7,339 nt of DNA. Source: an uncultured Cytophagaceae bacterium. Its GTDB lineage: Bacteria; Bacteroidota; Bacteroidia; Cytophagales; Spirosomataceae. Position numbers and translations under genes: made by a program. The DNA lies in assembly GCA_938008575.1 (NCBI GenBank), contig CALLKB010000139.1, forward strand, positions 1 through 7,339, written 5' to 3'. The notes below the pieces were generated by a model that was not told the DNA's origin, did not search any database, and saw only the letters and a program-made list of their open reading frames with translations. This document shows, piece after piece, positions 1-6,315 of the stretch; within the stretch, counting starts at the first letter, position 1, and every line of letters begins with the position of its first letter.

Positions 1-893
1 CCGTGCCGAAGCGCATGATCGTGATCGGCGCGGGCATCATCGGCCTCGAGCTCGGCTCGGTCTGGCGCCGCCTTGGCGCTGAAGTGACGGTTGTCGAATA
101 TCTCGACCGCATCCTCCCCGGCATGGACCTCGACGTCGCCAAGAACTTCCAGCGCATCCTGCAGAAGCAGGGCTTCACCTTCCGCCTGTCTTCCAAGGTC
201 ACGGCTGCGGTGAAGTCCAAGGACAAGGTCACCCTCACGGTGGAGCCCGCCGCGGGCGGCACGCCGGAAACCATCGAAGCCGAAGTGGTGCTCGTCGCCG
301 TCGGCCGCACGCCCTATACCGAGGGGCTGGGCCTCGAGGCCGCGGGCGTCAAGCTCGACAATCGCGGCCGTGTCGAGGTCGACGACCACTTCCAGACCAA
401 TGTGCCCGGCATCTATGCCATCGGCGACGTCATCCGCGGCCCCATGCTCGCCCACAAGGCCGAAGAAGAGGGCGTGGTGGTGGCCGAGCAGATCGCGGGC
501 CAGAAACCCCACATCGACTACAACTTGATTCCGGGAATCGTGTACACGTGGCCCGAGGCGGCGAGCGTCGGCAAGACCGAAGAGGAGCTCAAGGCCAGCG
601 GCCGCGGCTACAAGGTGGCCAACTTCCCGATGCGTGCCCTGGGGCGCAGCCGCGCTTCAGGCGATACCGACGGTTTTGTGAAGATTTTGGCCGACGCTAG
701 CACCGACGAGGTGCTCGGTGCCCACATCGTGGGTGCCCGCGCCGCTGACCTCATCATGGAATTGGCTGTGGCGATGGAATACCGCGCATCAGCGGAAGAT
801 GTGGCGCGTATGTCACATGCACATCCAACTTACACGGAGGCGATGAAGGAAGCTTGCTTGGCTGCGACGGCGAAGCGGGCGATACATGCTTAG
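1..893 (+). CDS. lpd: Dihydrolipoyl dehydrogenase (E3 subunit), 5'-truncated by the window edge
   Basis: Flavoprotein E3 subunit of pyruvate, 2-oxoglutarate and branched-chain 2-oxoacid dehydrogenase complexes. It reoxidises dihydrolipoamide and passes electrons through FAD to NAD+ in the cytoplasm. The first complete codon is at position 3 and 296 residues are visible. The family is about 465 residues long, so the N-terminal FAD fold with the redox-active CxxxxC pair lies outside. Visible parts, numbered from position 3: NAD-binding GAGIIG at 9-14 with the acidic strand end VVE near 30-32; the second FAD contact AIGD at 139-142, followed by [10 protein letters not shown]; and the dimerisation domain ending in HAHPTYTE (272-279), whose H274 and E279 are the catalytic His-Glu pair. 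Third codon positions are overwhelmingly G/C up to about position 650 and then drift to about half A/T with TTG leucines, unlike a uniform native gene. A strong terminator follows 47 nt after the stop. Identity is certain; the origin of the gene is not. Confidence 0.95.
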   Translation, partial: VPKRMIVIGAGIIGLELGSVWRRLGAEVTVVEYLDRILPGMDLDVAKNFQRILQKQGFTFRLSSKVTAAVKSKDKVTLTVEPAAGGTPETIEAEVVLVAVGRTPYTEGLGLEAAGVKLDNRGRVEVDDHFQTNVPGIYAIGDVIRGPMLAHKAEEEGVVVAEQIAGQKPHIDYNLIPGIVYTWPEAASVGKTEEELKASGRGYKVANFPMRALGRSRASGDTDGFVKILADASTDEVLGAHIVGARAADLIMELAVAMEYRASAEDVARMSHAHPTYTEAMKEACLAATAKRAIHA

Positions 894-899
894 GGAGGT

Positions 900-927
900 A
901 AGAGTTAAGAATTAAAAGATAAGAGTT
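900..927. repeat. Degenerate heptamer tandem repeat (AAGAGTT-like)
   Basis: Four adjacent 7-nt units read AAGAGTT, AAGAATT, AAAAGAT, AAGAGTT. The first and last are identical and the middle two have one and several changes. The array starts 6 nt after the lpd stop codon, is A/T-rich and noncoding, and marks the switch from GC-rich coding sequence to low-GC intergenic DNA. Similar AAGAGTT-type runs are, from memory, common between genes in Bacteroidota. No function can be read from it and four imperfect units could be chance. Confidence 0.4.
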
Positions 928-940
928 TTTTTGAATATAG

Positions 941-973
941 ATAGTGCTGGCTGATGCTGGCACTATTTTTTTT
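941..973 (+). terminator. Rho-independent terminator of lpd
   Basis: A hairpin with 11-bp arms at 941-951 and 956-966 (nine Watson-Crick pairs and two G-T wobbles) closes on a TGAT tetraloop and runs straight into eight T residues (966-973). It lies 47 nt after the lpd stop. The T-run is present only in the plus direction, so it should stop lpd transcription but not transcripts arriving from the minus-strand cluster. Confidence 0.85.
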
Positions 974-978
974 GTTTT

Positions 979-1079
979 GTAGAGACGCGAAGTTTCGTGC
1001 CTATTCCCCAGACTGAAGTCTGGGGTTATAACCCCAGGTTTTAACCTGGGGATTTAGACGCGAAGTATCGCGTCTCTAC
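979..1079. repeat. 101-bp MITE/REP-like inverted-repeat element
   Basis: The element is bounded by perfect 12-bp inverted repeats, GTAGAGACGCGA at 979-990 and its complement at 1068-1079. Just inside the right end, AGACGCGA (1056-1063) pairs with 1068-1075 around AGTA, so the right end is also a hairpin on its own. AGACGCGAAG occurs as a direct repeat at both ends (983-992 and 1056-1065). The core carries two further G/C-rich hairpins (1006-1051). I see no coding capacity and no convincing target-site duplication. The motif resembles dispersed GTAGAGACGCG repeats I recall from Bacteroidota and cyanobacterial genomes; this is recollection, not a search. It sits between convergent genes and overlaps the stop codon of the MATE gene. 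It could be a mobile REP-like unit or a terminator/mRNA-stabilising structure for the minus-strand operon. Confidence 0.7.
1006..1051. repeat. Twin hairpin core of the repeat element
   Basis: First stem: CCCCAGAC (1006-1013), loop TGAA, GTCTGGGG (1018-1025). Second stem: CCCCAGGTT (1032-1040), loop TT, AACCTGGGG (1043-1051). The stretch joining them, 1021-1036, is itself a perfect 16-bp palindrome (TGGGGTTA then TAACCCCA), so the right arm of hairpin one can pair with the left arm of hairpin two instead. It is the only strong structure just downstream of the minus-strand cluster, so it may act as that operon's transcript end. No T-run follows on the minus strand, so it is not a classical intrinsic terminator. 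Confidence 0.75.
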
Positions 1080-2434
1080 TCCACCTTTAAGGATTCCAAA
1101 TCTATCGACTTCGCCCGCGCATAGAATCTCCACGAAAGTAAGATCGATGAACAAACCAAACTAGCCGTCAAGCCCATCCAGATGCCTACAGCTCCTACAC
1201 CCAGGTAGATGCCCACATAATAGGAAATCGGAATGCCCATTCCCCAATACGAAAATACCGTGATGGCCGTTGGGATTTTGACATCTTGTAAGCCGCGTAA
1301 GAGGCCTAAGGATACCGCCTGAATCCCATCAAAGAGTTGAAATATCGCTCCCCAAACCACCAAGGTGACAGCGATCGCGATGACGGGTAATTCTTGCGTA
1401 TAACCACGTACTAGATATTCCCTACCAAAGAAAAAGACCAAGGCACAGACACCCATGAATATCACCGATAAAATCAAGGCGGCATGTCCGGAACGTTTGA
1501 TTTCAGAACGATCTCGTTCGCCGATTGCCGTGCCCACATTAATTCCGCCTGCTACGGCTATGCCCGTCGCCATCATGTAGGTGATCGATGCCATGTTGAT
1601 CGCCACGATATGTGCAGCTTGCGCCGTCACAGAAATCCAGCCCATCATGACAACGGCCATTCCGAAAGTCGCAATCTCAAAGAAACCCTGCATACCCGAA
1701 GGAATTCCGATGCGTAAGATGTTTTTCTCTAAGACGTTTTTCACCACATGCACATGTCCCTTACGTAAATAAGGTTTGAATTCATCCCGCGTAAATACGT
1801 AAATGGCTAATGTGGCTGCCATAAATAAGCGAGAAACTAAGGTCGAAATTCCGGAACCTAATAAGCCCAATGCCGGAAATCCCCAAACACCATTAATCAA
1901 TAAATGATTTCCAAACACGTTCATGGCCAAAGCGATAATTGTAATCGTCATTCCCACCGTGGTCCTTTGGAGTCCATCCATGAAACTCTTCAAGGCAATA
2001 AACCAGAAAATAGGTAATACAGAAACCGAAATCAAACTCAAAAAGGGTAGGGTCAAGGTTTTATTAGCCTCCGTCTGCCCAAATAAATCGTAATTCAATC
2101 CCACGATTCCTGTAATGAGAATGGTCGCGATACCTAACAAGGTCGCTACGCGTAAATTGGCCCGCAGTAAATTTCCACATTCCGTTTGATCGCCTTCGGC
2201 TACAGCCTTGGAGATCATCGGGGAAACGATTTGAATACAGATAATGCCTACAATCGCAATGGTGAAAAAGATGGAATGCGCCATGCCGGATGCACCTAAA
2301 CTTTCAGCGGCACCGGTCGACATTTGGCCTACCTGAATCGTGTCGGCTAGGCCCATAAGCATAACGCCCAATTCGCCCACCACAATAGGTAAGGCCAATT
2401 GGACGGTCTGTTTAATCTTAGCAAATAAAGACAT
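1076..2434 (-). CDS. MATE family (NorM-like) multidrug/cation efflux transporter
   Basis: Inner-membrane antiporter of the MATE family (MOP superfamily), which exports cationic compounds in exchange for Na+ or H+. The 452-residue length is normal for the family and nearly the whole chain is hydrophobic segments, fitting 12 helices in two six-helix halves. The first half opens with LALPIVVGELG and MGLADTIQVG; P16 and D31 lie where NorM proteins keep a functional Pro and Asp in helix 1. NVFGNHLLINGVWGFPALG (172-190) is the usual helix 5-6 region, and the second half begins at LRIGIPSG. I chose the start at 2434, one nt after the murA stop (TAAGATG), because it begins at the normal family N-terminus. 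A longer frame to 2467 would overlap murA by 32 nt and add 11 atypical residues. It is last in the five-gene cluster. The TAG stop lies inside the terminal inverted repeat of the 979-1079 element. The substrate cannot be predicted from sequence. Confidence 0.9.
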   Translation of the reverse strand: MSLFAKIKQTVQLALPIVVGELGVMLMGLADTIQVGQMSTGAAESLGASGMAHSIFFTIAIVGIICIQIVSPMISKAVAEGDQTECGNLLRANLRVATLLGIATILITGIVGLNYDLFGQTEANKTLTLPFLSLISVSVLPIFWFIALKSFMDGLQRTTVGMTITIIALAMNVFGNHLLINGVWGFPALGLLGSGISTLVSRLFMAATLAIYVFTRDEFKPYLRKGHVHVVKNVLEKNILRIGIPSGMQGFFEIATFGMAVVMMGWISVTAQAAHIVAINMASITYMMATGIAVAGGINVGTAIGERDRSEIKRSGHAALILSVIFMGVCALVFFFGREYLVRGYTQELPVIAIAVTLVVWGAIFQLFDGIQAVSLGLLRGLQDVKIPTAITVFSYWGMGIPISYYVGIYLGVGAVGIWMGLTASLVCSSILLSWRFYARAKSIDLESLKVE

Positions 2435-2435
2435 C

Positions 2436-3743
2436 TTAAATACGTACGATTTCTGCACCGATCGCATTTAAACGCGTATCGATGTTTTGGTATCCACGGT
2501 CAATTTGCTCAATGTTGTCGATGATGGATGTGCCATTCGCCGACATTGCCGCGATCAATAAGGAAACCCCCGCACGAATATCTGGTGAAGACATGCGAAT
2601 GCCTTTCAAGGTTTGCTTGCGATCGAAACCAACCACCGTAGCACGGTGTGGATCACAAAGGATAATCTGTGCACCCATTTCGATCAAACGATCCACAAAG
2701 AATAAACGTGATTCAAACATTTTTTGGTGAATCAATACCGTTCCTTTCGCTTGGATAGCCGTCACTAAAATGATTGACAACAAGTCAGGCGTGAAGCCTG
2801 GCCAAGGGTGGTCAGAGATCGTCAACATCGATCCATCGATGAAGTTTTCTAATTCGTAATGCTCTTGCGAAGGGATGAAAATATCATCGCCACGGAATTC
2901 CATTTGGATACCTAATTTTTTAAATACATCAGGAATGATCCCTAATTGAGGAATTTGGCAGTTTTTAATCGTAATTTCTGATTGTGTCATCACGGCCATA
3001 CCGATGAATGAACCGATTTCGATCATGTCGGGCAACATCGTGTGTTCTGTACCATGAAGCTCATCAACGCCTTCGATAACTAATAAATTAGAACCAATTC
3101 CAGAGATTTTTGCTCCCATGCGGTTCAACATCTTCGATAATTGTTGCAAATATGGTTCGCAAGCTGCATTGTAAATGGTTGTCGTTCCTTTTGCAAGTAC
3201 GGCAGCCATCAAGATATTTGCTGTACCGGTTACCGATGCTTCGTCTAACAACATATAAGCACCTTGCAATTGCGAGGCATCTACTTCATAGATTCCACCA
3301 TCTTCCGCGCTATAATTGAATTTCGCACCTAATTTCATGAATCCGAAAAAGTGCGTATCTAAACGACGACGGCCAATTTTATCTCCTCCCGGTGAAGGAA
3401 TACGTCCTTTTTTGAAACGAGCCAAAGTTGGCCCTAATAACATCACCGAACCACGAAGCGCAGCAGCTTTTTTCTTGTAGGTTTCAGATTCCAAGTAATC
3501 AATGTTCACTTGAGATGCATCAAACTCAATGCTGGTTTCCGATAAACGACGCATGCTCACGCCCATGTCCCCCAATAAATCAATCAATTGGTTGACATCG
3601 CGGATATTCGGTATGTTGTGAATCGTAACAGGCTCTGCTGTTAAAACCACCGCACATAAAATTTGCAATGCTTCGTTCTTTGCTCCTTGAGGAGTAATTT
3701 CTCCTTTCATCCGGCGGCCACCGGTAACCTTAAATGATGCCAT
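2436..3743 (-). CDS. murA: UDP-N-acetylglucosamine 1-carboxyvinyltransferase, Asp-type active site
   Basis: Catalyses the first committed step of peptidoglycan synthesis in the cytoplasm, moving enolpyruvate from phosphoenolpyruvate to UDP-GlcNAc. The 435-residue protein spans the full EPSP-synthase-type fold. Recognisable parts are the substrate-binding K22-N23 in QGAKNEAL, the AALRGSVMLLGP region (R97), the catalytic loop PSPGGDKIGRRR (117-127), HPWPGFTPDL carrying the conserved catalytic-region Asp, and DRGYQNIDTRL near the C-terminus. Residue 121, normally the Cys that fosfomycin alkylates (C115 in E. coli), is Asp (codon at 3381-3383). Asp supports catalysis and gives fosfomycin insensitivity in other bacteria with this substitution, so intrinsic resistance is predicted. 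The ATG at 3743 follows the upstream stop by 5 nt, and the MATE gene follows after 1 nt. Confidence 0.97.
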   Translation of the reverse strand: MASFKVTGGRRMKGEITPQGAKNEALQILCAVVLTAEPVTIHNIPNIRDVNQLIDLLGDMGVSMRRLSETSIEFDASQVNIDYLESETYKKKAAALRGSVMLLGPTLARFKKGRIPSPGGDKIGRRRLDTHFFGFMKLGAKFNYSAEDGGIYEVDASQLQGAYMLLDEASVTGTANILMAAVLAKGTTTIYNAACEPYLQQLSKMLNRMGAKISGIGSNLLVIEGVDELHGTEHTMLPDMIEIGSFIGMAVMTQSEITIKNCQIPQLGIIPDVFKKLGIQMEFRGDDIFIPSQEHYELENFIDGSMLTISDHPWPGFTPDLLSIILVTAIQAKGTVLIHQKMFESRLFFVDRLIEMGAQIILCDPHRATVVGFDRKQTLKGIRMSSPDIRAGVSLLIAAMSANGTSIIDNIEQIDRGYQNIDTRLNAIGAEIVRI

Positions 3744-3748
3744 AAATC

Positions 3749-4408
3749 TTACTTATTTTTACGGTAATTGTTATTACGATTGTTGTTGTTATTTCTGAAG
3801 TTGTTCTTCCGGAAGTTGTTGTTCCGGTTGTTGTTATTATTCGGGTATTCTGGCGCATTGTATGCGTTTCGCGCATTATTTGCCACTTTTGCATGACCTA
3901 AAGTCTCTTGCGATAATTCGTCGACGATGCTGCCTAGAAGATTTTCCGACATGTCTTTGATGTTCTGCCAAATGACTGAATCATCAACCGTGTCTTTGTT
4001 CCAGGTCACATAGAAGCCTTTCATCAAACGAGCGATGTAGGCCACCAAAATCTTTTTATCCTCTAATTTCTCTTCGGCTATGGCGCGTAGAATTAACAAT
4101 TCTACATTACGACCATAATGCTTGAATTTCAAATGATGTTGGTTATAGGCAACTTTACGAGGTGCTTTACCTACCGACTCCGGTGATGGGGGAGGAAATG
4201 GGCCTTGCACATCCAACTCGAAATTCGACATGATAAACAAGTCATCCCAAAGCTTTTTGGAATAATCTTGGCTGTTGTCCTTCATGTTGGGATGAATCTG
4301 TTTCATCAAATCCACCATGATAAAGGCATATTTGGTACGCTGCTCGCGGTCGGCGATGGTCATAATGTAATTGACCAATTTTTGTACACTCGATCCGTAT
4401 TCTTTCAT
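3749..4408 (-). CDS. DUF4290 family protein with Asn/Arg-rich C-terminal tail
   Basis: A 219-residue protein recognised, from memory of the family, as DUF4290, known in Bacteroidota and without an assigned function. It has no signal peptide or membrane segment, so it is probably cytoplasmic. Residues 1-65 look helical (YGSSVQKLVNYI, then MVDLMKQIHPNM). A proline-rich link follows (GPFPPPSPESVG, 69-80), then KFKHYGRNVELLILRAI (94-110) and further charged helices to about 170. The last 30 residues are almost only Asn, Arg, Lys and aromatic residues. That basic, disordered tail could bind RNA or polyanions, which is inference. The ATG at 4408 comes 1 nt after the dgkA stop (TAATATG) and murA begins 5 nt after its end, so it should be made together with envelope enzymes. 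The position beside murA hints at an envelope or growth role but does not establish one. Confidence 0.85.
   Translation of the reverse strand: MKEYGSSVQKLVNYIMTIADREQRTKYAFIMVDLMKQIHPNMKDNSQDYSKKLWDDLFIMSNFELDVQGPFPPPSPESVGKAPRKVAYNQHHLKFKHYGRNVELLILRAIAEEKLEDKKILVAYIARLMKGFYVTWNKDTVDDSVIWQNIKDMSENLLGSIVDELSQETLGHAKVANNARNAYNAPEYPNNNNNRNNNFRKNNFRNNNNNRNNNYRKNK
3752..3841 (-). repeat. Low-complexity Asn/Arg repeat coding segment
   Basis: Codons 190-219 of the DUF4290 gene encode an Asn-rich tail with about eight Arg or Lys residues. The unit NNNNNRNNN, then Phe or Tyr, then RKN appears twice in slightly varied form (190-202 and 206-218). On the plus strand this is a run of GTT and ATT triplets broken by CCG, CGA or CTG. 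Slippage in such triplets would change tail length in steps without breaking the frame. Confidence 0.8.
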
Positions 4409-4409
4409 A

Positions 4410-4784
4410 TTAATTCGAAAATGTTAACCACATCACAAGATGTGGCAATGCAATCAGGCAAAATACTACGATTGCCCATAACGACATCACTAAAACAGCT
4501 CCGGCTGCATAATCTTTCACTTGTTTGGCCAAGGGATGATGTTCCGGTGAGACCAAGTTTGTTAAGCGTTCAATGGCAGAATTGATTAATTCTGCAACCC
4601 AAACGCATGCCACAGCCAGACTAATCCAAATCCACTCTTGTGCCACAAAATCTAATTTCAAACCTACATAAATCACAAGGGCAGTCGCCGCCAAATGTAT
4701 TTTGGCATTTCTTTCTTGTTTAATGAGATCTACAATCCCATCAATCGCATGCCCAATACTTTGATTTAGTTGTTTGAAAAACAT
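4410..4784 (-). CDS. dgkA: DgkA-type diacylglycerol kinase / undecaprenol kinase
   Basis: Small integral membrane kinase of the prokaryotic DAGK family that uses ATP to phosphorylate a lipid alcohol. At 124 residues it has the usual size and three membrane segments (about 30-45, 50-68 and 94-118). Family signatures are ERNAKIHL (24-31), the active-site stretch ELINSAIE (65-72) with E65, N68 and E72, and KDYAAGAVL (90-98) with D91. In E. coli the enzyme recycles diacylglycerol; in Gram-positive bacteria its relatives phosphorylate undecaprenol, the peptidoglycan lipid carrier. The ERN-IH and HPLAK-KD-AAGAVL pattern looks closer to the second group, and the gene is cotranscribed with murA, so undecaprenol kinase is a reasonable alternative. 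Its ATG overlaps the asnS stop by one base (TAATG), which suggests translational coupling. Confidence 0.9.
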   Translation of the reverse strand: MFFKQLNQSIGHAIDGIVDLIKQERNAKIHLAATALVIYVGLKLDFVAQEWIWISLAVACVWVAELINSAIERLTNLVSPEHHPLAKQVKDYAAGAVLVMSLWAIVVFCLIALPHLVMWLTFSN

Positions 4785-6214
4785 TAAAATTCTGCCGTTT
4801 TAGGTGTTCTTGGGAAAGGAATCACATCACGGATGTTGCTCATTCCTGTTACGAATAAAACCAAACGCTCAAAGCCTAATCCAAATCCTGCGTGTGGCGC
4901 AGAACCGAATTTACGCGTTTCCAAGTACCACCAGATCGATTCTTCTTCGATACCTACTTCTTTTGTGCGTTGCAATAATTTCTCGTAATCGTCTTCACGT
5001 TGCGATCCTCCAATGATTTCGCCAATACCCGGGAATAATACGTCCATCGCACGAACGGTTTTGCCGTCTTCGTCCAACTTCATGTAGAATGCCTTGATGT
5101 CTTTCGGGTAATTCGTAAGGATAACCGGTTTTTTGAAGTGTTTTTCAACCAACCAGCGCTCGTGTTCCGATTGTAAATCGATGCCCCATTCCACAGGATA
5201 TTGGAATTTACCTTGCTTGTGGGTTTTCGATTGCAATAAGATGTTGATCGCTTCCGTGTAGGTAATGCGCTCAAAGTCGTTTTCGGTCACAAAACGCAAC
5301 TTTTCAGTTAAGCTTAGTTCCGATTGCTCCTCCTTTTTCTTTGTTTTTTCTTCGTCCAATAAACGCTTTTCTAAGAATGCGATATCATCCGCACAATGGT
5401 CTAAAGCGTATTTGATACAGAATTTGGTGAAGTCTTCCGCCAAATTCATGTTGTCTTCTAATTCATTAAAGGCAACTTCCGGTTCGATCATCCAAAACTC
5501 TGCCAAGTGGCGAGTTGTGTTTGAATTCTCCGCACGGAATGTAGGTCCAAAGGTGTAAACCTTTGAAAGTGCCATAGCGCCTAATTCACCTTCTAGTTGG
5601 CCTGAAACTGTCAAATTCGTCTCCTTACCAAAGAAATCTTCCTTGAAATCTACCTTTCCATCTTCAGTCAATGGAGGGTTCGTAGCCGGTAACGTTGTTA
5701 CACGGAACATTTCACCCGCACCTTCTGCATCCGATCCTGTGATGATAGGCGTATGCAAATAGAAGAATTGGTTTTGGTTGAAATACGTGTGAACCGCATA
5801 AGCCAACGCGTGGCGTACACGTAAAATGGCCGAGAACGTATTTGTCCGAGGGCGTAAATGCGCGATCTCACGCAAGAACTCCAACGAGTGCTTTTTCGGT
5901 TGTAATGGGTATTTTTCTGGGTCAGCAACGCCGTAAACTTCAATGGAATTTACTTGTAACTCGACCGATTGTCCTTGTCCTTGTGAAGGAATCAACGTTC
6001 CAGTCATGGCAATACATGCCCCTGTAGTAACTAATTTCAATGTTTCTTCCGAAACAGCTCCATCGGAAACAACGCCTTGAATGTTATGAATCGTGGATCC
6101 GTCGTTTAAAGCAATGAAAGCTACATTGGCTGAAACGCGTTTGGTACGAACCCAACCTTTAATAACAAGGCTTTGGTTAGATGGGGATAAGGATAGGATT
6201 TCTTTAATTTGCAT
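4784..6214 (-). CDS. asnS: Asparagine--tRNA ligase
   Basis: Cytoplasmic class IIb aminoacyl-tRNA synthetase that charges tRNA-Asn using ATP. The 476-residue chain is complete. An N-terminal OB-fold anticodon-binding domain (about 15-95, with [10 protein letters not shown] and ALNDGS) is followed by the catalytic core. Motif 1 lies near 132-160, motif 2 is [15 protein letters not shown] (226-240) running into WMIEPE, and motif 3 is [15 protein letters not shown] (443-457) with the ATP-binding R450. The C-terminus [11 protein letters not shown] is close to the classic AsnRS ending. A charged insert at about 281-315 ([16 protein letters not shown]) is, as I recall, usual for Bacteroidota enzymes. 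Residues such as GEMFRVTTL after motif 1 favour AsnRS over AspRS. It is the first gene of the five-gene cluster, with a good promoter 41 nt upstream of the ATG. Confidence 0.97.
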   Translation of the reverse strand: MQIKEILSLSPSNQSLVIKGWVRTKRVSANVAFIALNDGSTIHNIQGVVSDGAVSEETLKLVTTGACIAMTGTLIPSQGQGQSVELQVNSIEVYGVADPEKYPLQPKKHSLEFLREIAHLRPRTNTFSAILRVRHALAYAVHTYFNQNQFFYLHTPIITGSDAEGAGEMFRVTTLPATNPPLTEDGKVDFKEDFFGKETNLTVSGQLEGELGAMALSKVYTFGPTFRAENSNTTRHLAEFWMIEPEVAFNELEDNMNLAEDFTKFCIKYALDHCADDIAFLEKRLLDEEKTKKKEEQSELSLTEKLRFVTENDFERITYTEAINILLQSKTHKQGKFQYPVEWGIDLQSEHERWLVEKHFKKPVILTNYPKDIKAFYMKLDEDGKTVRAMDVLFPGIGEIIGGSQREDDYEKLLQRTKEVGIEEESIWWYLETRKFGSAPHAGFGLGFERLVLFVTGMSNIRDVIPFPRTPKTAEF

Positions 6215-6254
6215 AAATGATTCTCAATAGCCCTCTAATGGGCGCAATAAGCCT

Positions 6255-6287
6255 CAAAAATACCACAAAAAAACCGAATTTTTTCAA
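6255..6287 (-). promoter_or_regulatory. Bacteroidota-type promoter for the asnS operon
   Basis: On the minus strand a -7 box TATTTTTG (6262-6255) matches TAnnTTTG exactly. A TTG -33 box (6287-6285) lies 22 nt upstream, inside the 17-23 nt range reported for Bacteroidota. Transcription would start near 6248, giving a leader of roughly 34 nt. That leader contains a weak 4-bp hairpin (6230-6243, GCCC/GGGC). No ribosome-binding site is visible, as expected for the phylum. Confidence 0.6.
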
Positions 6288-6288
6288 T

Positions 6289-6296
6289 TATTTTTG
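6289..6296 (+). promoter_or_regulatory. Candidate -7 box for rpoN
   Basis: TATTTTTG on the plus strand is a full match to the TAnnTTTG -7 element and lies 19 nt before the rpoN ATG, so the leader would be only about 10-15 nt. No TTG occurs at the expected -33 distance (6263-6271 is A/C-rich), so the promoter would be weak or activator-dependent. The surrounding DNA is A/T-rich, so a chance match is possible. Confidence 0.4.
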
Positions 6297-6315
6297 TATT
6301 TAAATTTCAACACGG

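Noticed and set aside
3..5. GTG at position 3 as the true start of lpd
   Set aside because: The protein begins in the middle of the family, at the NAD-binding fold. About 170 N-terminal residues are missing and must lie upstream of the window.
754..963. Minus-strand ORF of 69 codons over the lpd end and terminator
   Set aside because: It is antisense to the conserved catalytic end of lpd, runs into the terminator hairpin, and has no recognisable motif.
958..975. TGGCAC as a sigma-54 -24 element
   Set aside because: It is the closing arm of the lpd terminator and no TTGC -12 element follows at the right distance (the sequence is a T-run).
979..1079. CRISPR array or attachment site
   Set aside because: The repeats are inverted, not regularly spaced direct repeats with unique spacers, and no integrase or tRNA gene is nearby.
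2435..2467. Longer N-terminus of the MATE protein starting at 2467
   Set aside because: It would overlap murA by 32 nt and add 11 residues not typical of the family. The ATG at 2434, one nt after the murA stop, matches the compact spacing of the other joints.
4205..4585. Plus-strand ORF of 126 codons across dgkA and the DUF4290 gene
   Set aside because: It is antisense to two clearly conserved genes and their junction. Its His/Leu-rich translation is typical of a shadow frame.
5265..5558. Plus-strand ORF of 97 codons inside asnS
   Set aside because: Its Ser/Lys/Phe-rich translation is explained by the complement of conserved AsnS codons. No independent signal supports it.
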